Shown here one piece after another: positions 44,304-52,076 of a DNA stretch of 64,000 nt. The position numbers were made by a program, and so were the translations under genes. Source of the DNA: Bacteroidales bacterium (GTDB taxonomy: Bacteria > Bacteroidota > Bacteroidia > Bacteroidales > UBA932); NCBI GenBank assembly GCA_017399905.1, contig JAFQAR010000020.1, forward strand, positions 1 through 64,000. Direction: 5' to 3'. The notes below the pieces were generated by a model. The model searched no databases. It was not told the DNA's origin and saw only the letters and a program-made list of their open reading frames with translations. Numbering within the stretch: the first letter of the stretch is position 1; each line of letters opens with the position of its first letter.

Positions 44304-45893
44304 ATGAAAAAGATATATATAGTACTTATGGCTGCTGTCCTTACAATGGCGACATCTTGTAAGGAAGGCACTCTCGACACCGCTCCTACAGATGCGGTTG
44401 CTGGATCGACTCTCCTTAACGATACCGAAGGTGGCTATATGGCTCTCAATGGTGCTATCAGGTGGTTTTGGCAGTGGGGAGTGACCGTAACAGGTAATGC
44501 TCACCAGTGCTTTGGCCCTCAGGGATATGCTCTCATGGGTGACCTTATGGGAGAAGATATGGTTATGGCTGGTTCTGGTTCAGGCTGGTTCTGGTATGAC
44601 TATCTTTACGATGTAAAGGATGCATATACAAGTGGTGCATGGCGTTCGTACGACTGTTGGAACTATTATTATACTCTCATCTGTCAGGTGAACTACATCA
44701 TTGCTGCAGCTGAGACTATGACTGGTGATCAGGCTGATATCGATTATATCATCGGTAACGCTTACGCATTCAGAGCATATGCATATCATTATCTTGCTAT
44801 GACATTTGCACGAAGCTATATCGGTCATGAAGACAGGCTTTCTGTTCCTATTCTTCTTGAGCCTACTACGTCAAAGACAACCGGTCAGCCAAGATCAACC
44901 AACAGAGCTGTTTACGAGCAGGTTGTCAAGGATATTGACCAGGCAATCACTCTTCTCGAGGGAAAAGCTAAGAAGCATAGCTCTCATGTGGACTACTATG
45001 TCGCAAATGGTATCAAGGCACGTGTTGCCCTCTATATGGGTGACTGGCAGGCAGCATATGATGCTGCATCAAATGCAATCGGAGGAAGCAAGAAGCTGAC
45101 AACTGATATCCTTAGCGGTTATAATGATTCTGATGCGGCTGATGTTCTTTGGGGCGCGGAAATCATTACTGACCAGGGTACTACCAACCCGCAGTTCCTT
45201 GCTCATATGGACATTGCTTTCGGAGGATACGGAAGCACAGCGAGAAAGTGTTGCAGCGAGTGGCTTTATAAGAGAATTCATGCAGGTGATGCACGTAAGA
45301 AATGGTGGAACTATGAGGATCTGGACAAGAACGGTATTGTGAAAGTGGGATACCAGCAGTATAAATTCTTGTTTGCTGACCCATCTAACACCTACACTGG
45401 AGCAGACCATATCTTCATGAGAGTTCCTGAAATGTATCTTACAATGGCCGAGGCGGCATGTCGTCTTAATAAAGATACTGAGGCACAGGGAATCCTCAAT
45501 GAGTTCATGAGCTATCGCGTGAGTGGAGATATTCCTTATGATTGTTCAAACAAAACCGGAACAGCTCTCGGCGCTCTTACAACTGATGAGACCGGTTCAC
45601 TTCTCGAGGAAATCATTCTCCAGCGTCGTATTGAGCTTTGGGGCGAATTCGGACGTATCTATGATATCAAGCGTCTCCGTCAGGGTTTTGTTCGTACCGA
45701 AGAGATGGGACATCCTGCAAATGCATTCCTTCCTACTCTCAAACTCAATGATCCTGAGTCATTTGACTGGGTTCTCACTATCCCGCAGGCTGAGATTGAT
45801 GCAAATCCTTACATCCTTCAGAACCCTGTTGGCAGTGTTGAGGGAGACGGTCAGGGAGACGATCCAGCTCTTGCTCTTAAGGTTGAGGAGTAA
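44304..45893 (+). CDS. SusD/RagB-type nutrient-binding lipoprotein
   Basis: Partner of the SusC encoded 17 bases upstream. Lipoprotein signal ends MATSC. Family segments: GNAYAFRAYAYHYLAMTFAR in the helical repeats and EIILQRRIELWGEFGRIYDIKRL near the C-terminus. Length 529. With a secreted subtilisin-like protease in the same operon, peptides or proteins are the likely substrate, by inference. Confidence 0.93.
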   Translation: MKKIYIVLMAAVLTMATSCKEGTLDTAPTDAVAGSTLLNDTEGGYMALNGAIRWFWQWGVTVTGNAHQCFGPQGYALMGDLMGEDMVMAGSGSGWFWYDYLYDVKDAYTSGAWRSYDCWNYYYTLICQVNYIIAAAETMTGDQADIDYIIGNAYAFRAYAYHYLAMTFARSYIGHEDRLSVPILLEPTTSKTTGQPRSTNRAVYEQVVKDIDQAITLLEGKAKKHSSHVDYYVANGIKARVALYMGDWQAAYDAASNAIGGSKKLTTDILSGYNDSDAADVLWGAEIITDQGTTNPQFLAHMDIAFGGYGSTARKCCSEWLYKRIHAGDARKKWWNYEDLDKNGIVKVGYQQYKFLFADPSNTYTGADHIFMRVPEMYLTMAEAACRLNKDTEAQGILNEFMSYRVSGDIPYDCSNKTGTALGALTTDETGSLLEEIILQRRIELWGEFGRIYDIKRLRQGFVRTEEMGHPANAFLPTLKLNDPESFDWVLTIPQAEIDANPYILQNPVGSVEGDGQGDDPALALKVEE

Positions 45894-45925
45894 TACATTG
45901 TCCAACATTTAAAATTGATATTAAT

Positions 45926-46870
45926 ATGAACAAGATATTTAAGATATTTCTTGTAGCGGCAGCAGGTCTTCTTGCTGTAGCTTGTAATCTTGATCAGGTA
46001 AGCGATATCTACACCTGCAAGGGCAGCGAGCCATCTATGCTTCAGACAGTATTTACCGAGACTGAACTTGATGCGTCGCTTGAGACTGTGTCTATTCCTG
46101 TTGTAAGGTCCAATGCGGCAGATGCTCTCACTGTCAAGGTCGTAGCTACCCTTCCTGTAGGTATTACAGTATCAGGTACAGCTACACAAGGTGAGACTCT
46201 CGAAAACGGAAGTGTGGTTTATAATACCTCTGTATCATTTGCTGCAAACGAGTACGAGACAGCATGTGTCCTTAATGTATCAGAAATGGAGGTCGGTACT
46301 TCTTATAAGGGTACTGTTGCCATAGCTGCAGATGAGGAGGTAAATAAGGATAAGGTTATAATGTCAACAGCCTTTACTCTCGGAAAAGCTTATACATGGG
46401 TTTCTCTTGGTGAAGGTCAGTGGTTTGACAAGTTGGCACTTATGTCTGAAACAAGCTATGGTATCCAGCCTGTAGAAGTTTTAAAGGCTGATGGTTTCGA
46501 TCGCTATCGTGTTATCGGACCGTATGCCAATACTGACCAGCTTGCAGCCGCATGGGGTGCTTCATCACTTGGTGGAAGCAAGAACTCTTCAGTAGAATTC
46601 TGGGTTCTTGAAGATGGTACTCATGTTGCATGGGATGGCTGGTGGTGTCCTGGTATCCTCTATGATGGTGATGGTACTGATATCAAGGCTTACTATCCTT
46701 CAAGTCTTAACGGTTCTCTTGCAGCAGATAATGCAAAGAGTATGTTTGTTGAGGAAAAGGTTGTTGCTTTCTACCCTTATTGGTATATTGACGGACTTGG
46801 TGGCTTTGGCACAAAGTACCTTGTGGCACTTTCATTGCCAGGAGGTCCTGACCTCGAGTCTTGGCTTTAA
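45926..46870 (+). CDS. Unknown SusCD-operon lipoprotein (possible surface binding protein)
   Basis: I do not recognise a named family. It is a 314-residue protein with a lipoprotein signal (MNKIFKIFLVAAAGLLAVAC). Residues about 35-160 look like a repeat-poor beta-sandwich resembling adhesion-type domains (SIPVVRSNAADALTVKVVA). A Trp/Tyr/Gly-rich C-terminal half (HVAWDGWWCPGILYDGDGTD) could bind ligand. Its position third in the operon, after SusD, is where SusE/SusF-like binding lipoproteins lie in other loci. A stem-loop follows its stop. Confidence 0.7.
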   Translation: MNKIFKIFLVAAAGLLAVACNLDQVSDIYTCKGSEPSMLQTVFTETELDASLETVSIPVVRSNAADALTVKVVATLPVGITVSGTATQGETLENGSVVYNTSVSFAANEYETACVLNVSEMEVGTSYKGTVAIAADEEVNKDKVIMSTAFTLGKAYTWVSLGEGQWFDKLALMSETSYGIQPVEVLKADGFDRYRVIGPYANTDQLAAAWGASSLGGSKNSSVEFWVLEDGTHVAWDGWWCPGILYDGDGTDIKAYYPSSLNGSLAADNAKSMFVEEKVVAFYPYWYIDGLGGFGTKYLVALSLPGGPDLESWL

Positions 46871-46882
46871 TATTTGAATTAC

Positions 46883-46922
46883 TTGGGGCGTATTGCGGGA
46901 AGTAGCCCGTAGTACGCCCTAA
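46883..46922 (+). terminator. Stem-loop between the lipoprotein and subtilase genes (attenuator?)
   Basis: TTGGGGCGTA (46883-46892) pairs with TACGCCCTAA (46913-46922) over 10 bp with one G-U, and an inner CGGG/CCCG adds four more. It is followed by CTATAAAAACA rather than a T-run. It lies in the 66-base gap inside the operon and may lower expression of the two downstream genes or stabilise the upstream message. Confidence 0.55.
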
Positions 46923-46936
46923 CTATAAAAACACCT

Positions 46937-49531
46937 TTGAAGATGTATAGAAAAACATACATTATTGTAGCCTTACTCATCTGTCTTCTGGTTTCATGCG
47001 AGGAGAATGTGGGGAATAATATTACGGAAAATATTGTGTTGCACGATAAGGAAAATTGTTTTGTGGAAGGAACAGTCAATGTGCTTTTTTCGGAAAAGAT
47101 GGCTAAAGAATTAGAACTATCCTTGTCTGAAAACCGACCTGATTCCATGTCTTCTGAGGTTGATTCCATTTTGAAGGTGAATGGTGTGACTTCTTATCGC
47201 AGACTATTTCCGGATACAGGCAGATTTGATGGAAGGAAACGTCGTGAAGGTCTGCATCGCTGGTATAAGATTACCTATGATAGGAATCAGACTGCAACAC
47301 GGTCTTATTCGGATCTCCCTCATTTGCCAGGGGCTGAAATCATCTCTCCTGAAAGAAGGATTGTCCGCTGTTCAATCTTCAATGATCCTAAACTCAACAA
47401 GCAATGGCATTATTATAATGACGGTAGCTTGTCATCAGAATTTGTTGCAGGTGCTGATATCAACGTACTCCCTGTATGGGATAATTACACAACCGGCAAC
47501 CGTTCTGTAATCGTTGCAGTGTTGGATGGTGGCGTGGATCCTGAACACGAAGATCTTGCAGGTAATTATGCTGGTGGCAAGAATTTCGGAACAGGTGGAA
47601 AAGTTACCCCTGATGATCATGGAACGCATGTGGCAGGTACGATTTCTGCCGTCAATAATAATGGTGTCGGAGTTGCCGGAATAGCTGGAGGTGATGCGGA
47701 ATCCGGCATAGATGGTGTTGGTATTCTAAGCTGCCAGATTTTTGCTGGAAATAATCCTTTTGGAGCTCCAGAGGCTTTGATATGGGCAGCAGACAATGGT
47801 GCTGTAATTGCAAACAACAGTTGGGGATATGTATTCGGAAGCTCGGAGGAATCTCGTCAGGCAGTGATTTCATCTGAGCTCAAGGCAGCAATAGATTACT
47901 TTATCAAGTATGCTGGATGCGATGATAGTGGAGCTCAGCTTCCGGATAGTCCGATGAAAGGCGGAGTTGTCATATTTGCTGCAGGAAATGATTCGTGGGA
48001 CAGTAATCCTATAGGTGCATACGAACCCGTTATTTCAGTAGGAGCCATAGGCCCTGATTATAGTAGAGCGTATTATTCAAATTATGGTGATTGGGTGGAT
48101 ATAGCTGCTCCAGGAGGTACTGCAAAGGTTTCATCTGGCCAGGTCTTGAGCACTTTGCCTGATAATAGTTATGGCGAGATGCAAGGTACCTCTATGGCAT
48201 GCCCGCACGTAAGTGGGGTGGCCGCTTTGATCGTATCATATTATGGTGGGGCAGGATTTACAAATGAAATGCTCAAGGAAAGGCTGCTTGGGGGTGCCAG
48301 ACGGGATATTCTGCCGATGTCAGCTAAAATAGGCCCTCTTGTTGATGCTTTGGGTTCAATGGCTTACGGGGGAACCATAGCTCCGGAGATGGTAACTGAT
48401 TTTGATCTGAATGCAGTCGGAAATAAAGTGACTGTCAGCCTGGAGGTTACGGAAGACGAGGATGATAAGAAGCCGTATGAATATGTTGTGCTTATCACAT
48501 CTGATCCATCACTTTTAAATGAAATTGACATTGATTCTCTACCGGAAGATGTTTCTGTGCATAAGTTCAGGACAGGCCTCATTCCAGTTGGAGAGATGAT
48601 GAATATGGACATAAAGAATCTTGCTTATGAAAAAGATTATTATGTCTGCATTTCAGCTCGAGATTATGCAGATAATCATTCAACTTGGTCAGAAGTTAAG
48701 AAAATAACTACAGGGGCCAATAATCCTCCGGCCATAGAGCCGTTAATGGACATAGAAGAAATTGTTCTCAAATCCAGGGAGTCGTTCAGCATGTCATTCA
48801 ATATCTATGATCCGGAGGGAGGTGAGCTGATGGTCAGCATAAGTAAGAATCTTTCAGGAGCATCGTTAAAGAAAGAAGGTGATGTCTGGAAACTTAACAT
48901 TACTGCATCTATAGCGAAACCGGGCATCTATGAGGGTGAAATTTCTGCTGTTGATGTCGAAAATGCTGCTTCTTCCTATAAATTGAAGTATGAAATCTTG
49001 CCAAATTTCGCTCCTGAGATAATTAAGGATATTGATCATATCCTCTGTTGGAAAGCCGGTGAAAGTTTCCAGTTCTGCCTGGACGAATATTTCTATGATC
49101 AGGATGAAGAACCTCTCACCTATAAAGTGGTTGGAGGCAATAAAATGGTTGCCAAGACCTCACTTGATGGCAATATTCTGAATATCGATATCGCCGGATT
49201 TGGCTCTACGTCGTTTACGGTGTCTGCGGTCGATGCAAAGAATTCTTCAGTTTCCGTTGATGTTAAAGTTGCAGTAAAGAATCCGACTTCTCTTCTTGAG
49301 CTTTATCCTCATCCGGTTGAAACTGTCTTGAATATAAGGACTGGAGAGCCGCAGGCTACGGATATAGTAATATGGTCGCTCTCTGGTAATAAGATATATG
49401 AGGCAAGCAGCTTGACTGTAAGTGCGTTTGAACCGGCGGTTGTTGATATGACAGATTATGCACCAGGAAAATATAAGGTGAAGGTTTCGTTTGCCGGTAA
49501 TGATTTTGAAAGGGTAATTACTAAGATATAA
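46937..49531 (+). CDS. S8 subtilisin-like serine protease with T9SS sorting domain
   Basis: Secreted protease of 864 residues. Signal with a possible lipobox (ICLLVSC). Residues about 25-150 form a propeptide-like region. The S8 catalytic domain has Asp197 (VAVLDGGVDPEH), His228 (DDHGTHVAGT) and Ser419 (GTSMACPHVSG). Further domains resemble fibronectin III and cadherin-like modules (TWSEVKKITTGANNPP; EGEISAVDVENAASSYKL). The last 80 residues (LYPHPVETVLNI to the end FERVITKI) fit a type A C-terminal signal for type IX secretion. A lipobox together with a T9SS signal is unusual. A PorV-like gene follows six bases later. Confidence 0.92.
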   Translation: MKMYRKTYIIVALLICLLVSCEENVGNNITENIVLHDKENCFVEGTVNVLFSEKMAKELELSLSENRPDSMSSEVDSILKVNGVTSYRRLFPDTGRFDGRKRREGLHRWYKITYDRNQTATRSYSDLPHLPGAEIISPERRIVRCSIFNDPKLNKQWHYYNDGSLSSEFVAGADINVLPVWDNYTTGNRSVIVAVLDGGVDPEHEDLAGNYAGGKNFGTGGKVTPDDHGTHVAGTISAVNNNGVGVAGIAGGDAESGIDGVGILSCQIFAGNNPFGAPEALIWAADNGAVIANNSWGYVFGSSEESRQAVISSELKAAIDYFIKYAGCDDSGAQLPDSPMKGGVVIFAAGNDSWDSNPIGAYEPVISVGAIGPDYSRAYYSNYGDWVDIAAPGGTAKVSSGQVLSTLPDNSYGEMQGTSMACPHVSGVAALIVSYYGGAGFTNEMLKERLLGGARRDILPMSAKIGPLVDALGSMAYGGTIAPEMVTDFDLNAVGNKVTVSLEVTEDEDDKKPYEYVVLITSDPSLLNEIDIDSLPEDVSVHKFRTGLIPVGEMMNMDIKNLAYEKDYYVCISARDYADNHSTWSEVKKITTGANNPPAIEPLMDIEEIVLKSRESFSMSFNIYDPEGGELMVSISKNLSGASLKKEGDVWKLNITASIAKPGIYEGEISAVDVENAASSYKLKYEILPNFAPEIIKDIDHILCWKAGESFQFCLDEYFYDQDEEPLTYKVVGGNKMVAKTSLDGNILNIDIAGFGSTSFTVSAVDAKNSSVSVDVKVAVKNPTSLLELYPHPVETVLNIRTGEPQATDIVIWSLSGNKIYEASSLTVSAFEPAVVDMTDYAPGKYKVKVSFAGNDFERVITKI

Positions 49532-49536
49532 AGGTT

Positions 49537-50445
49537 ATGCACATGTCGATGAGATTGTTCCTTGCAACTGCCGTTATGCTCACTATGTCTTATGTGACCG
49601 GCGCTCAATCCGGAAAGGTGGCAATGACATATGCGTCCCTTCCGACAAATCCTGTTGAACTCGCCATGGGTGGCGTACGATCCTTTAATGCATCAATGGA
49701 TGACGTTATGGACATAGAAGCGGGATATATGATGTTTTCTCCTTCTTTTTCTCCGGTTTCCTATATGACTCTCAGGGCTGGTTACAACTTGCAATCCAAG
49801 ATACGGTTTACTTTGGATGGAGCATATGGAATGTGTGAAGAATATGAGATGTTCAATTCGAGCGGTTTAGCCACAGGAACCTATAAACCTTCTCAGGTAA
49901 GGTTGGGAGTGGGTGCGCATTACCATTTTGCCGATATGTTTGGTGCAGGCATCAAGCTTAAATATTATCGAGAAGCTCTTGCACCGCAGGCTAGATATGG
50001 AGCATTTGCGTCTGATGTGATTTTTTTTGCTGATATACCGCTCTCTTCATCAATGTCTCTTTATGGCCATGCCGGTGTAATGGATTTAGGGACCAAGGTG
50101 AAGTCTGTTTCCGGAAAGAGCTTCAGTTTGCCAGCTTCCGCTCAATTAAGTGTCGGTTACAAAAGTATTATTGGTGAACGTAATGTCGTGAATGTGTCCG
50201 TGCAAGGTGATTGTTATTTCCATAATGATTTTGCTCTTTCTGCAGGCGCTTCATATATGTATAACGATATGATCAGTTTGAGAGCCGGATATCATCTTGG
50301 TGCAATGTCTGTGCTTCCTTCGTTCGCTTCTATAGGACTTGGCCTGCATTTATTTGGTTTAGATCTTGATCTGGCCTATCTTATAGCAGAAAAAGGCTCT
50401 GCTGCGGCCAATTCACTATGCGTCTCATTAGGATATTCATTCTAA
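49537..50445 (+). CDS. PorV/PorQ-like outer-membrane beta-barrel protein
   Basis: A 302-residue protein with a signal peptide (ends SYVTGAQ) and alternating-residue strands throughout. The start (NPVELAMGGVRSF) and end (LGLHLFGLDLDLAYL, SLCVSLGYSF) resemble PorV/PorQ of the type IX secretion system. PorV carries cargo from the translocon to the attachment complex. It is shorter than PorV (about 390) and coupled to a single T9SS-type cargo gene, so it may serve that protease specifically. The assignment is by fold pattern, not by strong motifs. Confidence 0.7.
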   Translation: MHMSMRLFLATAVMLTMSYVTGAQSGKVAMTYASLPTNPVELAMGGVRSFNASMDDVMDIEAGYMMFSPSFSPVSYMTLRAGYNLQSKIRFTLDGAYGMCEEYEMFNSSGLATGTYKPSQVRLGVGAHYHFADMFGAGIKLKYYREALAPQARYGAFASDVIFFADIPLSSSMSLYGHAGVMDLGTKVKSVSGKSFSLPASAQLSVGYKSIIGERNVVNVSVQGDCYFHNDFALSAGASYMYNDMISLRAGYHLGAMSVLPSFASIGLGLHLFGLDLDLAYLIAEKGSAAANSLCVSLGYSF

Positions 50446-50449
50446 TCGA

Positions 50450-50511
50450 ACCTTCTGGTTATTTACATAAATATTGACAAGCGGCGGGTCCCTGTGAAGG
50501 AACCTGCCGCT
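50450..50511 (+). repeat. 62-nt repeat, copy B
   Basis: Ungapped 58/62 match to the minus strand of 32933-32994. It begins five bases after the stop of the PorV-like gene, as copy A begins just after the DUF4302 stop. The first 28 bases are identical in both copies. Confidence 0.85.
50480..50511 (+). terminator. Terminator hairpin of the subtilase SusCD operon
   Basis: Arms 50480-50489 (AGCGGCGGGT) and 50502-50511 (ACCTGCCGCT) pair with one G-U. It is followed by TTCC, so a rho-independent T-run is weak. Confidence 0.75.
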
Positions 50512-50550
50512 TTCCTGTGTAAGCCATTTTAAGGGCCATATCACAAAGAA

Positions 50551-50578
50551 AAAGTGGCAGTCCGAAGACCACCACTTT
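50551..50578 (-). terminator. Terminator of the tRNA-Glu-rpsT transcript
   Basis: AAAGTGG and CCACTTT form the outer stem (arms within 50551-50562 and 50567-50578, with a two-base mismatch inside). On the minus strand the hairpin is followed by TTTTTCTTTG, a proper T-run. It lies 36 bases after the rpsT stop. Confidence 0.75.
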
Positions 50579-50614
50579 CCAGCTATAAGAAAACCCTTAA
50601 AAGGGACCTTTCCT

Positions 50615-50869
50615 TTATGAAAGTTTATTGATATAAACTGCGATACCGCTCTTGAGGTTTGCAGCCTTGTTCTTGTGGATGACACCGATCTTTGCAAGCT
50701 TGTCGATCATTGCATAAACCTTAGGTGCGTTAGCCTCGGCTGCTGCCTTGTCGGTTGTGTTACGAATCGCACGGATTGCGTTTCTTGTTGTCTTTGCATA
50801 ATACTTATTATGCAATCTGCGCCTCTCGCTCTGGCGATAGCGCTTGTCTGCTGAAGCGTGGTTTGCCAT
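50615..50869 (-). CDS. rpsT: 30S ribosomal protein S20
   Basis: Small-subunit protein binding 16S rRNA. The 84-residue, Lys/Arg/Ala-rich sequence begins [19 protein letters not shown] and contains the family [11 protein letters not shown] segment. It is encoded 24 bases after tRNA-Glu on the same strand, with no promoter between, so both probably come from the promoter at 50995-51025. Confidence 0.97.
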   Translation of the reverse strand: MANHASADKRYRQSERRRLHNKYYAKTTRNAIRAIRNTTDKAAAEANAPKVYAMIDKLAKIGVIHKNKAANLKSGIAVYINKLS

Positions 50870-50893
50870 TATTCTTATTTTTTATATTTCTTG

Positions 50894-50965
50894 TAGTCGG
50901 TAGGGGAATCGAACCCCTCTTGCAAGAATGAAAATCTTGAGTCCTAACCGATAGACGAACCGACC
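50894..50965 (-). tRNA. tRNA-Glu (anticodon TTC)
   Basis: A 72-base cloverleaf on the minus strand: acceptor GGTCGGT with ACCGACT (first pair G-U), D-arm GTCT/GGAC, anticodon arm CAAGA-TTTTCAT-TCTTG with anticodon TTC, T-arm AGGGG-TTCGATT-CCCCT and discriminator A. The 3' CCA is not encoded. The TTCGTCTA stretch matches tRNA-Glu of other bacteria. Confidence 0.97.
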
Positions 50966-50994
50966 AAACTGACCATTTTTTACAAATGGGAGTG

Positions 50995-51025
50995 CAAAGG
51001 TAAGAAAAGTTTTTAAACTGACAAA
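50995..51025 (-). promoter_or_regulatory. Promoter of tRNA-Glu and rpsT
   Basis: On the minus strand TTTG (51025-51022), a 19-base spacer and TACCTTTG (51002-50995) give a full match to the Bacteroidetes promoter. It ends 29 bases before the tRNA 5' end. Confidence 0.8.
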
Positions 51026-51040
51026 ATATTTTGCAATCTT

Positions 51041-52057
51041 TTATTCCTTATCTTCATTCTTTGCCCATTCGAATGAGTAAATCACCGACTCCACCTGTCT
51101 GAGATACTGTCTCTTGTCGTATTTCGGTGCATATACGAATGCCTGAAGCACGATCACGCTCTGTCCGTCCTGGCTGTAGAATGCGTGTGAAACGAATGGA
51201 CCTCCCATGAAATCGTTGTAAACTTCCCAGAATCCTCTTACCTCGGCGAAATCAAGTCCTTTGTACCTCTTGTACTCTATGGATGGTCTCGCAAATGTGC
51301 TTGTGGTCATGTAAGTGTTCTCGAACATGCCTGGAACGTTGTTCTTGAGCATCTCGTTGCTGTTCTCGAGTATGCTGTCAAGGCTGAGCATCTGTTCTCC
51401 CTCCACAACCGGATACTTATATATAAGGATTCCCTGGGTCACGTACTGAATGTCGTATGTAATCCAGATGAAGTCGTCTGTCTTCTTCTTGAGCTGGTAG
51501 CCTGAAGGGAAATGAGGCGATCCTCCTACCATTGAAGTCACCACAGGGGCAAGCTTGAGTTCCTCGTATCTCTTTGCGTTCGAAATGATCCTGTCCCTCT
51601 CGGCCTGCTCGAGGGTCTCGACGATGTTGCGGCTGTTCTCCCTGATGATCTCCACTGCGGCTTCAGGGTTGGCGGCATTGATGCTGATGACGGTCTGCGG
51701 TGCGGCCCATACGTCCTTGCGGTATACCACTCCCGGCTCTGTCACGCTGCTGCTGATGTTCATGATTATGATGTTCCTGTGTATCTGGAACATGTTGTTG
51801 AATCCGCCAGGAGCGACATTCACAAGGTTGTAGAGCGGCTCTCTCTGCGGCAGGTACGGGCAGTCGCATGCCAGCGAATCCCTGAGGGCCGTTCCCACTG
51901 CGCCTTCCCAGTCTGTCTTGTCTATGACGACTATGACCTCGCCGGCTTTGCCGCTGATGTTAGGAAGGAGGGCCTTTCTCCTTTTCTCCTCGCTGCATGA
52001 TGTGAGGACTGCTGCCGCAGCCAGTATCAATGCAACATACTTTAAGATCCTTTTCAT
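51041..52057 (-). CDS. DUF4837 family lipoprotein
   Basis: A 338-residue lipoprotein (signal ending AAVLTSC) of the Bacteroidetes family DUF4837; function unknown. Visible features are an early GKAGEVIVVIDKTDWEG segment, PYLPQREPLYNL, and a conserved C-terminal part with RGFWEVYNDFMGGPFVSHAF. It is the last gene of the M23-dxr-rseP-DUF4837 run, 19 bases after rseP, so it may share envelope-stress or assembly roles, by association only. Confidence 0.85.
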   Translation of the reverse strand: MKRILKYVALILAAAAVLTSCSEEKRRKALLPNISGKAGEVIVVIDKTDWEGAVGTALRDSLACDCPYLPQREPLYNLVNVAPGGFNNMFQIHRNIIIMNISSSVTEPGVVYRKDVWAAPQTVISINAANPEAAVEIIRENSRNIVETLEQAERDRIISNAKRYEELKLAPVVTSMVGGSPHFPSGYQLKKKTDDFIWITYDIQYVTQGILIYKYPVVEGEQMLSLDSILENSNEMLKNNVPGMFENTYMTTSTFARPSIEYKRYKGLDFAEVRGFWEVYNDFMGGPFVSHAFYSQDGQSVIVLQAFVYAPKYDKRQYLRQVESVIYSFEWAKNEDKE

Positions 52058-52076
52058 ATCTGATGAGTTTAATGTG

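Noticed and set aside
50585..50615. Short palindrome-like CCCTT/AAGGG near the rpsT stop
   Set aside because: The stem is only five pairs, and a better terminator with a T-run lies at 50551-50578.
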